A stretch of 42,764 nt of DNA, taken from the NCBI GenBank assembly GCA_937967465.1, contig CALBSW010000039.1:1-42764 (forward strand), read 5' to 3'. How positions within the stretch are numbered: the first letter of the stretch is position 1; every line of letters begins with the position of its first letter. A program made the translations under genes and the position numbers. Below, one piece after another: positions 7,779 through 15,104 of this stretch. The DNA comes from an uncultured Flavobacteriales bacterium (GTDB lineage: Bacteria; Bacteroidota; Bacteroidia; Flavobacteriales_D; Sanyastnellaceae). The notes beneath the pieces were generated by a model that was given only the letters and a program-made list of their open reading frames with translations, made no database searches and was not told where the DNA came from.

Positions 7779-8906
7779 ATGAACGTCTCCTTCCCCTTCC
7801 CGGCCATTGCGTTTGCCGGAGTCCTGCTTGTTGCTGCATGTCAAACCGCAGCTCCAGATGCAGGTTCACAAGATGTTGCACCGACCACCACGGATTTGCC
7901 GGACAGCCTGGACCGCGGCTACGATGAAGAGGTGCATCTGAAGAACGTACGTCAGCTGACCTACGGCGGAGACAACGCCGAGGCTTATTGGTCCTTTGAC
8001 GGCAAAAGCCTGGTCTTTCAGGCCACCAACCCAGGCTGGGGCGTGGAATGTGACCAGATTTACGTGATGGACGTCGCCGATGGCACGCCTTCCGAGACGC
8101 CGCCCGCTCCGGTGAGCACCGGACTTGGCCGCACCACGTGCGCCTACTTCATGCCGGGAGACACGACGGTGGTCTACGCCTCCACCCATGCCGCCGACAC
8201 AGCTTGTCCAGAGGTGCCGCGCCGGGGCCCCAAAGGCGAATATGTGTGGCCCATCTACCCCACCTACGACATCTACACCGCCAGCGCAGGCGGCGGCGAA
8301 CCCGCCCTCTTCATTGGTGGCGAAGGCTACGATGCGGAAGCCACGGTCAGCCCGCAAGGCGACAAAGTGGTCTTCACCAGCACCCGCAGCGGCGACCTCG
8401 AGCTCTACACCTGCGACATCGACGGCAGCAACATCCAACAGGTCACCAGCGAACTCGGCTATGACGGCGGCGCCTTCTTCAGCCCCGACGGCCAATACCT
8501 CGTGTGGCGCGCCAGCCGCCCGGCCGAGGGCGAGGAAGCCGACGCCTACCGCAAGCTCCTTTCTGAAGGACTTGTCCAACCCACCGCCATGGAGCTTTTC
8601 GTAGCCAAAGTGGACGGCAGCGAGCAGCGCCAAATCACCAACCTCGGGGGCGCCAACTGGGCCCCGTATTTCCACCCCGATGGCGAGCACATCCTGTTCA
8701 GCTCCAACCACGTCACAGGCGCCTTCCCGTTCAACATCTTCATGACGGACATCCACGGCGCCGAGCCCGTGCAAATCACCTTCGACAACGCGTTTGACAG
8801 CTTCCCGATGTTCTCGCCCGACGGCAAGCGCATCGCCTTCAGCTCCAACCGCAACAACGGCCGGACGCGTTCGACCAACGTCTTCGTCGCCGACTGGGTC
8901 GAATAA
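7779..8906 (+). CDS. TolB-like PD40 (WD40-like beta-propeller) lipoprotein
   Basis: 375 aa with lipoprotein signal MNVSFPFPAIAFAGVLLVAAC (in part; lipobox VAAC), so probably anchored in the envelope. Several PD40 blades are readable: AYWSFDGKSLVFQA, ATVSPQGDKVVFTSTRSGDLELY, GGAFFSPDGQYLVWRAS, PYFHPDGEHILFSSN and FPMFSPDGKRIAFSSNRNN. Such propellers act as protein-interaction platforms (TolB) or peptidase accessory domains. No catalytic domain is attached. The gene is divergent from the M28 peptidase and 2 nt upstream of the pseudouridine synthase gene, with which it is probably co-transcribed. The start is fixed by the lipoprotein signal; an open frame extending back to 6807 overlaps the peptidase gene and is rejected. 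Confidence 0.9.
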   Translation: MNVSFPFPAIAFAGVLLVAACQTAAPDAGSQDVAPTTTDLPDSLDRGYDEEVHLKNVRQLTYGGDNAEAYWSFDGKSLVFQATNPGWGVECDQIYVMDVADGTPSETPPAPVSTGLGRTTCAYFMPGDTTVVYASTHAADTACPEVPRRGPKGEYVWPIYPTYDIYTASAGGGEPALFIGGEGYDAEATVSPQGDKVVFTSTRSGDLELYTCDIDGSNIQQVTSELGYDGGAFFSPDGQYLVWRASRPAEGEEADAYRKLLSEGLVQPTAMELFVAKVDGSEQRQITNLGGANWAPYFHPDGEHILFSSNHVTGAFPFNIFMTDIHGAEPVQITFDNAFDSFPMFSPDGKRIAFSSNRNNGRTRSTNVFVADWVE

Positions 8907-8908
8907 GG

Positions 8909-9493
8909 ATGGCCACCTATGCCGTCATCAAGCCGTACGGCATGCTCAGCCAGTTCACCCCTGAAGCCGGCCACCCCGGCCTGTCCGAACTGGGCGACTT
9001 TCCAAAAGACGTCTACCCGGTCGGCCGTCTCGACCGAGACTCTGAGGGCCTGCTTCTGTTGACCGACGACAACAACCTGAAGCGCCGCATCCTCGAAGGC
9101 CAAGGCGGCCGCAAAATCTGGAAGACCTACCACGTCCAGGTCGAAGGCGCCCCCACGGCCGAAGACCTCCGCGCCCTCGAGCGCCCGATGCAGCTGAAGG
9201 CCAAGGGCAAGGTGTTCACCACCCGCCCCGCCAAAGCCCGGCTCCTGCCGGACTACACGCCACCGTGGGAGCGCACACCCCCTATCCGGTACCGAGCCAA
9301 CATCCCAACCACGTGGATCGAGCTGCAAATCGACGAGGGCAAAAACCGCCAGGTGCGGCGCATGACGGCCGCCATCGGCTTCCCCACCCTGCGCCTCATC
9401 CGCCACGCCATCGGCGGCTTCGCACTGCCAAATGGTATCCTTGGGACTTCGGAGGAGCTCGACCAACAAGCCATCGACTCGCTGTTTGCCTGA
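8909..9493 (+). CDS. Ribosomal large-subunit pseudouridine synthase, RluE/RsuA family
   Basis: 194-aa cytoplasmic enzyme that isomerises uridine to pseudouridine in rRNA. It has the family catalytic motif VGRLDRDSEGLLLLT (nucleophilic Asp), the start-proximal KPYGMLSQFT motif and the C-terminal EGKNRQVRRM motif of the RsuA/RluB/RluE group. It lacks an N-terminal S4 domain, which fits RluE (U2457 of 23S rRNA in E. coli numbering) better than RluB or RsuA, but the exact site is an inference. It starts 2 nt after the PD40 lipoprotein stop, so they probably share an mRNA despite unrelated roles. Confidence 0.92.
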   Translation: MATYAVIKPYGMLSQFTPEAGHPGLSELGDFPKDVYPVGRLDRDSEGLLLLTDDNNLKRRILEGQGGRKIWKTYHVQVEGAPTAEDLRALERPMQLKAKGKVFTTRPAKARLLPDYTPPWERTPPIRYRANIPTTWIELQIDEGKNRQVRRMTAAIGFPTLRLIRHAIGGFALPNGILGTSEELDQQAIDSLFA

Positions 9494-9510
9494 CATCCCA
9501 TGGCCCGCCC

Positions 9511-9518
9511 TACTTTGA
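9511..9518 (+). promoter_or_regulatory. Putative -7 element TACTTTGA of the GH109-like gene
   Basis: TAnnTTG-type box ending 4 nt before the ATG at 9523. If active, transcription would begin at or next to the start codon. Confidence 0.35.
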
Positions 9519-9522
9519 GGGC

Positions 9523-10929
9523 ATGAAGAGACGGAAGTTCCTGCAGGGTGGCCTGCTCGGATTGGGTGGCCTGATGGCCGGACGCACAGCGCGGGCAGCA
9601 GGCCCCATGGGCGCCGTTGAGTTTGCGGAACGGGTGCAGGCGGCCAAGCTCCAAGGCTCCGTGTTTGACCTCGCGACGGAGGCCCTTCCCACCGTGCGAA
9701 TCGCCCTGTTCGGTTTGGGCAACCGAGGCAGCAGCCTCATCGACATGCTCGAATGGCTGATCGGTCAAGGACACGCCGAAATCACGGCCATCAGCGACGT
9801 CAATCCCGACAAGATCCAACGGACACTGGAACGCATTGCCCAGTTCCAGACCACCGCTCCCCGCGTCTTTACTGGAGACGACAACGCGTGGAAGGAAGCC
9901 TGTTCCACGGACGTGGCCGACCTCGCACTCCTCTGCACCCCTTGGGAATGGCACACCCCCATGGCAGCATACGCCATGCGGCAGGGCCTTCACGCCGCGA
10001 GCGAAGTGCCCATTGCCACCACGTACCAGGAAGGCATTGACCTGATCCAAGTGGCCGAAGAGACACAGCGGCATTGCATCATGCTGGAGAATTGCTGCTA
10101 CAACGGCGAGGAATTGTGGATTCTGAACATGATCCAAGAGGGCGTCTTTGGCACCCTGACCCATGCCGAGTGCGCCTACCTGCACGACCTGCGCGTGATG
10201 ATGCTCGACCCCACGTACTACGAAGACCGTTGGCGATTGAAGCACCACCTGTTTCGGAACGGCAACCTCTACACCACGCATGGCTTGGGGCCGGTCTGCA
10301 TGTATTTCGACATCCTGCGCGGCGACACCCTCTCCCACCTCGTCAGCATGAGCTCGCGGGAAGCGGCGTTGAGCGAAGCCTTGTCCGACTCCGAAGAGCA
10401 AGCGCTCCAGGACATGGCCGGCAGGGTGAAATGCGGCGACGTCAACACGACCCTCATCCGAACCGTGCAGGGCAAGAGCATCATGCTCCAGTTCGACACA
10501 CACTCCGGCCGACCTTACAGCCGGCTCGACAAGGTCGTCGGCTCCAAAGCCGCCCACTACGGCTATCCTTCCCGGCTGTACGTCGACCACGGGCCGGCCT
10601 GGGGCCACAATTGGCTCGATGACGCTGAGACTGCGGAAATGCGCGACCGATACGCCCATCCGCTGTGGACCCGGCTGCAGGCCCTGGCCGCCGAACACAA
10701 GCAGGGCCATGGCGGCATGGACTTCATCATGATGTACCGCCTGATCCGATGCCTCAACCAAGGGCTTCCTTTGGACCTCAACGTCTACGACGGCGTGCTG
10801 TGGAGCATGGTCGGCATCCTCGGCGAAGAGAGTGTCGCCCGCGGTTCCGTTCGCGTGGACGTGCCCGACCTCACGGGTGGTCGCTGGCGCAAGGCCGTTC
10901 CCCACCCCGTGCACCGGGACGTGCAATGA
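9523..10929 (+). CDS. Tat-exported Gfo/Idh/MocA-family protein, GH109 (alpha-N-acetylgalactosaminidase-like)
   Basis: 468 aa. The N-terminus MKRRKFLQGGLLGLGGLMAG is a twin-arginine signal, so the protein is exported folded with its cofactor. The Rossmann segment VRIALFGLGNRGSSLI binds NAD(H). The body carries the blocks typical of the NAD-dependent GH109 glycosidases: CTPWEWHTPMAAYAM, LENCCYNGEELWILNM, AYLHDLR, LYTTHGLGPVC, GHGGMDFIM and the C-terminal PDLTGGRWRKA. GH109 enzymes cleave terminal alpha-GalNAc by a transient oxidation mechanism. The substrate here is inferred from family only; other exported oxidoreductases of this fold are possible. It follows the pseudouridine synthase by 29 nt and ends 3 nt from the convergent stop codon of the fadH-like gene. 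No terminator is visible between the two. Confidence 0.88.
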   Translation: MKRRKFLQGGLLGLGGLMAGRTARAAGPMGAVEFAERVQAAKLQGSVFDLATEALPTVRIALFGLGNRGSSLIDMLEWLIGQGHAEITAISDVNPDKIQRTLERIAQFQTTAPRVFTGDDNAWKEACSTDVADLALLCTPWEWHTPMAAYAMRQGLHAASEVPIATTYQEGIDLIQVAEETQRHCIMLENCCYNGEELWILNMIQEGVFGTLTHAECAYLHDLRVMMLDPTYYEDRWRLKHHLFRNGNLYTTHGLGPVCMYFDILRGDTLSHLVSMSSREAALSEALSDSEEQALQDMAGRVKCGDVNTTLIRTVQGKSIMLQFDTHSGRPYSRLDKVVGSKAAHYGYPSRLYVDHGPAWGHNWLDDAETAEMRDRYAHPLWTRLQALAAEHKQGHGGMDFIMMYRLIRCLNQGLPLDLNVYDGVLWSMVGILGEESVARGSVRVDVPDLTGGRWRKAVPHPVHRDVQ

Positions 10930-10932
10930 TGT

Positions 10933-12987
10933 TCAGAGGGAGCGGGCCCACTCGAAGCCCTCACGGATGGCGCGCTCCGCATCGATTCCGTACGCGACGT
11001 TGGCTCCGCCAATGACCTGAATTGGAATCCCTGAAGATTCCAGGGAGGACACAGCCTCGTTGTTGGACAGCTGGCCGGAGCAGAAGACGACGTGATCGAC
11101 TTTGAGGAACTGCTCCTTGCCCCCCACTTCAATGCACAACCCGCCGGGCTCGATGGCCTTGTAGGTCACGCCGGGAATGGCCTGCACCCCGCGTTGGCGC
11201 AAGGTCAAGCGGTGAATCCAGCCTGTCGTCTTGCCGAGCCCCTTGCCCGGCTTGCCTTCCTTGCGCTGAAGCAGGAAAATCTCCCGCGGCGTGTCCGGGC
11301 GTTGAGGTGGTTCAAGCCCTCCGTCCGTTTCAATGTCGGCATCGATACCCCAGCTCGTCCTGAATCGTTCGATGGTCTCCTCTCCGTGGGGATGCGACAA
11401 GAAGTCGGCCACATCGAACCCGATTCCGCCGGCACCGATCAGCGCCACACGCTTCCCCACTTCGATTTCTCCGCGGAGAACCGCATCATATGGAACGGCA
11501 TGGGGCAAATCTGCGCCTGGAATGGAGGGAATTCGGGGACGGACGCCCGCACACCAGCCGATGGCTTTGAACGGGTTTCCTTCAGCTTTCGCCGCTCCCA
11601 CCATATCAGGTTCAAATCGGGTGGACAGGTGAATGCGCACACCATGGGCATCCAGCTCGTGCTGATAGTAGCGCAGGGTTTCGGCGAACTCCTCCTTGCC
11701 TGGAATCTGGCGGGCCAGCAGGAATTGGCCACCCAATGCTTCACGGGCTTCATACAGGTCCACCTCAGCGCCCCGACGGGCCAGCTCAAGGGCCGTGGAC
11801 ATGCCGGCTGGCCCGCCTCCGACCACGGCGTAGCGGCCTTCGAGTTTCTCGGTCGCCACTTGCGGGAATTCCGTCTCGCGCCCAGCGCGCGGATTCACGA
11901 CGCACCCAGCCACCTTGCCCTTGAAGGTGCGGTCGAGACAGGCCTGGTTGCAGGCGATGCACGTGTTGATTTCGGCCTCGCGCCCTTCCATCGCTTTGGC
12001 CATGATCTCGCCATCGGCGAGCCAAGGGCGGGCCATGGACACCAGGTCAGCACAGCCGTCGGCGAGCACCTGCTCGGCCACGTGCGGCATGTTGATTCGG
12101 TTGGTCGTGACCAGCGGGACGTCCACTTGCCCCATGAGCTTTTTCGTGACCCACGCAAAACCTGCGCGGGGTACCATGGCGGCAATCGTGGGAATGCGGG
12201 CCTCGTGCCAGCCAATGCCGGTGTTGATGATGTCTGCACCGGCGGCCTCGATGATCTGGGCCTGCTCGACAACCTCGCCCCAACCGCTGCCCTCCTCGAC
12301 GAGGTCGAGCATGCTCAGGCGGTACATGATGGCGAAGTCCGGTCCACAGGCCTCGCGAATCCGGGAGACGATCTCCTGAGGAAAGCGGACCCGGTTGGCG
12401 AACTCGCCGCCCCACTGATCGGACCGGTGGTTGGTCCGACGGGTCAGGAATTGGTTGATCAGATAGCCTTCCGACCCCATGATCTCGACGCCGTCATAGC
12501 CTGCCTCGCGGGCCAGCTTGGCGCATCGGATATAATCGCGGATGGTCTTCTCCACTCCCCGCCCGCTCAAGGCCCATGGGCTGAATTTGCTGATCGGAGC
12601 CTTGCCCTTGGATGGGGCCACACAGAACGGATGGTAGCTGTAGCGTCCCCCGTGCAGGATCTGCAGGGCAATCCGTCCGCCAGAAGCGTGAACCGTTTCC
12701 GTGACCGTGCGGTGTTTGGCGACTTGTCCGGACTTCATCAGCGTGGCTCCGTGAGGCGCCAAACGACCTGCGCGGTTGGGACTGATTCCCCCCGTCACGA
12801 TGAGGCCAGCCCCGCCCTCGGCGCGCTCCGCGTAGAATCGGGCGAGCTTGGAAAAGCCACCGGGCTGCTCCTCGAGGTTCATGTGCATCGATCCCATGAT
12901 GGCCCGGTTCGGCATGCGCATGCCGGCCACGTCGAGGGGCTGCATGAGATGGGGGTACTTGGGATGGGAAGGTGCGGAGCCCGTCAT
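10933..12987 (-). CDS. fadH: NADPH-dependent 2,4-dienoyl-CoA reductase / Old Yellow Enzyme family flavoprotein
   Basis: 684 aa, close to E. coli FadH (about 670). FadH-type enzymes reduce 2,4-dienoyl-CoA during beta-oxidation of unsaturated fatty acids using FMN, a 4Fe-4S cluster and FAD. Order of parts: an OYE TIM barrel (about 1-330) with the flavin/substrate region GYDGVEIMGSEGYLINQFL and RTNHRSDQWGG; the Fe-S cluster Cys set CIACNQACLDRTFKGKVAGC near 343; the FAD-binding motif VVGGGPAGMSTALELARRG near 390; and the NADPH-binding motif VALIGAGGIGFDVADFLSH near 520. Trimethylamine dehydrogenase-like enzymes share this architecture, so the substrate is inferred. ATG 12987 is preferred over GTG 12993. 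It lies 24 nt downstream of the FG-GAP gene on the same strand, so they may share a transcript. Confidence 0.88.
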   Translation of the reverse strand: MTGSAPSHPKYPHLMQPLDVAGMRMPNRAIMGSMHMNLEEQPGGFSKLARFYAERAEGGAGLIVTGGISPNRAGRLAPHGATLMKSGQVAKHRTVTETVHASGGRIALQILHGGRYSYHPFCVAPSKGKAPISKFSPWALSGRGVEKTIRDYIRCAKLAREAGYDGVEIMGSEGYLINQFLTRRTNHRSDQWGGEFANRVRFPQEIVSRIREACGPDFAIMYRLSMLDLVEEGSGWGEVVEQAQIIEAAGADIINTGIGWHEARIPTIAAMVPRAGFAWVTKKLMGQVDVPLVTTNRINMPHVAEQVLADGCADLVSMARPWLADGEIMAKAMEGREAEINTCIACNQACLDRTFKGKVAGCVVNPRAGRETEFPQVATEKLEGRYAVVGGGPAGMSTALELARRGAEVDLYEAREALGGQFLLARQIPGKEEFAETLRYYQHELDAHGVRIHLSTRFEPDMVGAAKAEGNPFKAIGWCAGVRPRIPSIPGADLPHAVPYDAVLRGEIEVGKRVALIGAGGIGFDVADFLSHPHGEETIERFRTSWGIDADIETDGGLEPPQRPDTPREIFLLQRKEGKPGKGLGKTTGWIHRLTLRQRGVQAIPGVTYKAIEPGGLCIEVGGKEQFLKVDHVVFCSGQLSNNEAVSSLESSGIPIQVIGGANVAYGIDAERAIREGFEWARSL

Positions 12988-13011
12988 GTCCACAAGGTCG
13001 GAAATCGCCTG

Positions 13012-15066
13012 TCAATCGGCGAACTCCACGCAATCCAGGCCGAAATAGGACAGCAGGTACAGGATGTCGGCGATGCCCACCGACCCGTCACCATTGACAT
13101 CCTGCGGACAGTTGGGGTCCGCCACCACACACTGCCCTGTGGCCGATGACCACACCGTACCTGCACCACAGAACCCCTGATAGGTGCAGGAACCATCGTC
13201 CAATTCTGCTGTGGGCGCATAATTGTCTGCCACAGGATTCGTACAACCGGCCTCAACGCCGAGCAAAGCCGACCAATCCGCAGCACCGGACAGCGTGAAC
13301 ACCCCATGGAACCACTGCCCCTCCCAAGTGAGGGCGGCACCAACAGGACCGGTCCAAGTCAGTTCGCTTCCCTCATCTCCATTCCAGCTCACGCCCGTCC
13401 ATTTGGGGGGCAAATCCAACTGAAGGGTGGCCACGTCGCCATCCAACGACAGCAGTGACAACTGCGCCTCCTCGGCTCCCTGGACCAAACGCAACGCACT
13501 GTCTGCTGCCAATGACATGTGGACCTCGCGGGCACCGTCCGGCCAGAAGACCTCCAGGCTGTCCGCTTGCGCAGCGTTGCCCAGGCCGAAGAACTGGGTG
13601 GTGCTGTGTTGCGCAAACAGGTCCTCACCTGCCCGCAACACACGCTGCTGCAGATGCCCATCGACGTGCAGCACCAGGCGGGTGCCGATGGCCTCAGAAT
13701 TGGAGTGGGTGCCACACACGGACACCGTCAGACCATGGTGACCAGGGTGGCTTTCTTCGCTGGCATTGTCCCAGACCGTCAAGTACTGTCCGGTTCCCAG
13801 CCCCACCATGTCGGGGTCCCCATCCTGGTCCAAGTCTCCGCGAACCAGGCAAAACAACGGAGCCATCTCCCCGGGCCATTCACCTGAATGGTCCGCAAAG
13901 GCTGCCGCTCCACTCTGCAAATCGGCACCGGGATGCTCCATCCAGTAATTCTCATAGAACTCCGTGTCCTCACCGTCGCCCGGAACATTGAATGGATACG
14001 TCGCGACCATGAGGTCGTCCCAACCGTTCAGGTCGGCGTCCACCCACATGGCACTCCAGGACCACTGGGTCAAATCCAGACCGCTCACCGCGGAGGCCTC
14101 TGTGAAATCACCTGCCGAATCCCGATCGAAATAAGCCGATGTGACCTGCGGATAGGTGTAGAATGGCTCCAAGCTCTGGTTGGTCACGAAGATCTCTTCA
14201 GCCCCGTCGGCATCGGGATCGCCAATGGTGGACGACATGGAAGACATCGTCACATCCAACCCCAGCAACGCGGACGACTCGGTGAACGTCCCATCTCCAT
14301 TGTTGAGGTAAGCCTCGTTGGTGGGCACACACCCGCCTTCGACCCCGGCATCGTTGATGACGAACAGGTCCATCAACGAATCGCCATTCAAATGCATCCA
14401 CACCGACTGGAAGGTGGGCGTCAAGCCATTGGCCAATCCGGACGAGACACTGACATCGAGGAAACTGTCCCCGGCGTTCTCCATCAAGACATTTTCGGTC
14501 ATCCACAGGTCCGAGCACGGCAGGGCGTAATTCGAGACCATCCCGTCCAGGTCCCCATCGCCATCCATGTCATGAAAGGCCAGACCCGTGCATGGACGAT
14601 TGTCCAGAACGTCCCACCCCCACTCCGAAGTGCGGTCCACAAAATCCCCGTCCTCGTTGATCCAAATCTGGCTCCGTGACAATTGGGATGCCCCACCGAA
14701 AAAGGTGATGGCCATGGAACTCGTGTGCAGGAAATCGCGGTCGCCGTCGTTGTCAATGTCGAGCCAGACCACGGCAGTCGGTCGTCCGAAAGCGGGCTCG
14801 ATGCCCAGGTTGACTTCCGTGAATCCCGACGGGCCTCCGGCATGAAAATTCAGACCGCCTGAAGCGTTGGGCACAGTCAAGTCATCCCAGCCGTCCAAAT
14901 TGAAGTCCACGAAACTCAGGCCTTGCCCCAAGAAATTGGTGTAGCCTTCGATGAGCGGGTCAGGTGAAGCCAGTTGCCATTGGGCCTGAACGGACGATGT
15001 CCAACACCACATCGCCCCCAAGAAGGCCATGCCCGAAATCCACCGCCGTTGTGTGCGCCCCTTCAT
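13012..15066 (-). CDS. Secreted FG-GAP/VCBS beta-propeller protein with ASPIC/UnbV domain and dockerin-like C-terminus
   Basis: 684 aa with a signal peptide (WISGMAFLGAMWCWTSSVQA). Repeated Ca-binding FG-GAP motifs follow (DFNLDGWDDLTV, DIDNDGDRDFLH, DMDGDGDLDGMV, DADLNGWDDLMV, DLDQDGDPDMVG), building a beta-propeller of integrin-alpha type. An ASPIC/UnbV domain comes next, ending in ADSLEVFWPDGAREVH. The tail has a Cys-rich linker CTNPVADNYAPTAELDDGSC, common in marine Bacteroidota secreted proteins, then a dockerin-like Ca loop DVNGDGSVGIADILYLLSYFG. No T9SS sorting domain is visible. It is probably surface or extracellular and adhesive; the ligand is unknown. It has its own TATCTTGA box 7 nt before the ATG and lies 38 nt downstream of the giant protein gene. 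An upstream open extension to 15354 is rejected because it lacks the signal peptide start. Confidence 0.9.
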   Translation of the reverse strand: MKGRTQRRWISGMAFLGAMWCWTSSVQAQWQLASPDPLIEGYTNFLGQGLSFVDFNLDGWDDLTVPNASGGLNFHAGGPSGFTEVNLGIEPAFGRPTAVVWLDIDNDGDRDFLHTSSMAITFFGGASQLSRSQIWINEDGDFVDRTSEWGWDVLDNRPCTGLAFHDMDGDGDLDGMVSNYALPCSDLWMTENVLMENAGDSFLDVSVSSGLANGLTPTFQSVWMHLNGDSLMDLFVINDAGVEGGCVPTNEAYLNNGDGTFTESSALLGLDVTMSSMSSTIGDPDADGAEEIFVTNQSLEPFYTYPQVTSAYFDRDSAGDFTEASAVSGLDLTQWSWSAMWVDADLNGWDDLMVATYPFNVPGDGEDTEFYENYWMEHPGADLQSGAAAFADHSGEWPGEMAPLFCLVRGDLDQDGDPDMVGLGTGQYLTVWDNASEESHPGHHGLTVSVCGTHSNSEAIGTRLVLHVDGHLQQRVLRAGEDLFAQHSTTQFFGLGNAAQADSLEVFWPDGAREVHMSLAADSALRLVQGAEEAQLSLLSLDGDVATLQLDLPPKWTGVSWNGDEGSELTWTGPVGAALTWEGQWFHGVFTLSGAADWSALLGVEAGCTNPVADNYAPTAELDDGSCTYQGFCGAGTVWSSATGQCVVADPNCPQDVNGDGSVGIADILYLLSYFGLDCVEFAD

Positions 15067-15073
15067 GGACCCA

Positions 15074-15081
15074 TCAAGATA
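15074..15081 (-). promoter_or_regulatory. Putative -7 element TATCTTGA of the FG-GAP gene
   Basis: TAnnTTG box on the minus strand, 7 nt before the ATG at 15066, in the 38-bp gap after the giant protein gene. Confidence 0.4.
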
Positions 15082-15104
15082 CGTCGCACTCCGGATGAGC
15101 GCCC

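Noticed and set aside
9253..10926. 557-aa minus-strand frame opposite the GH109-like gene
   Set aside because: Long antisense frames are common in GC-rich coding DNA. The translation shows no family motif, while the plus strand has a complete one.
11092..13149. 685-aa plus-strand frame opposite fadH
   Set aside because: Same reason: the minus strand carries all flavin, Fe-S and NADPH motifs.
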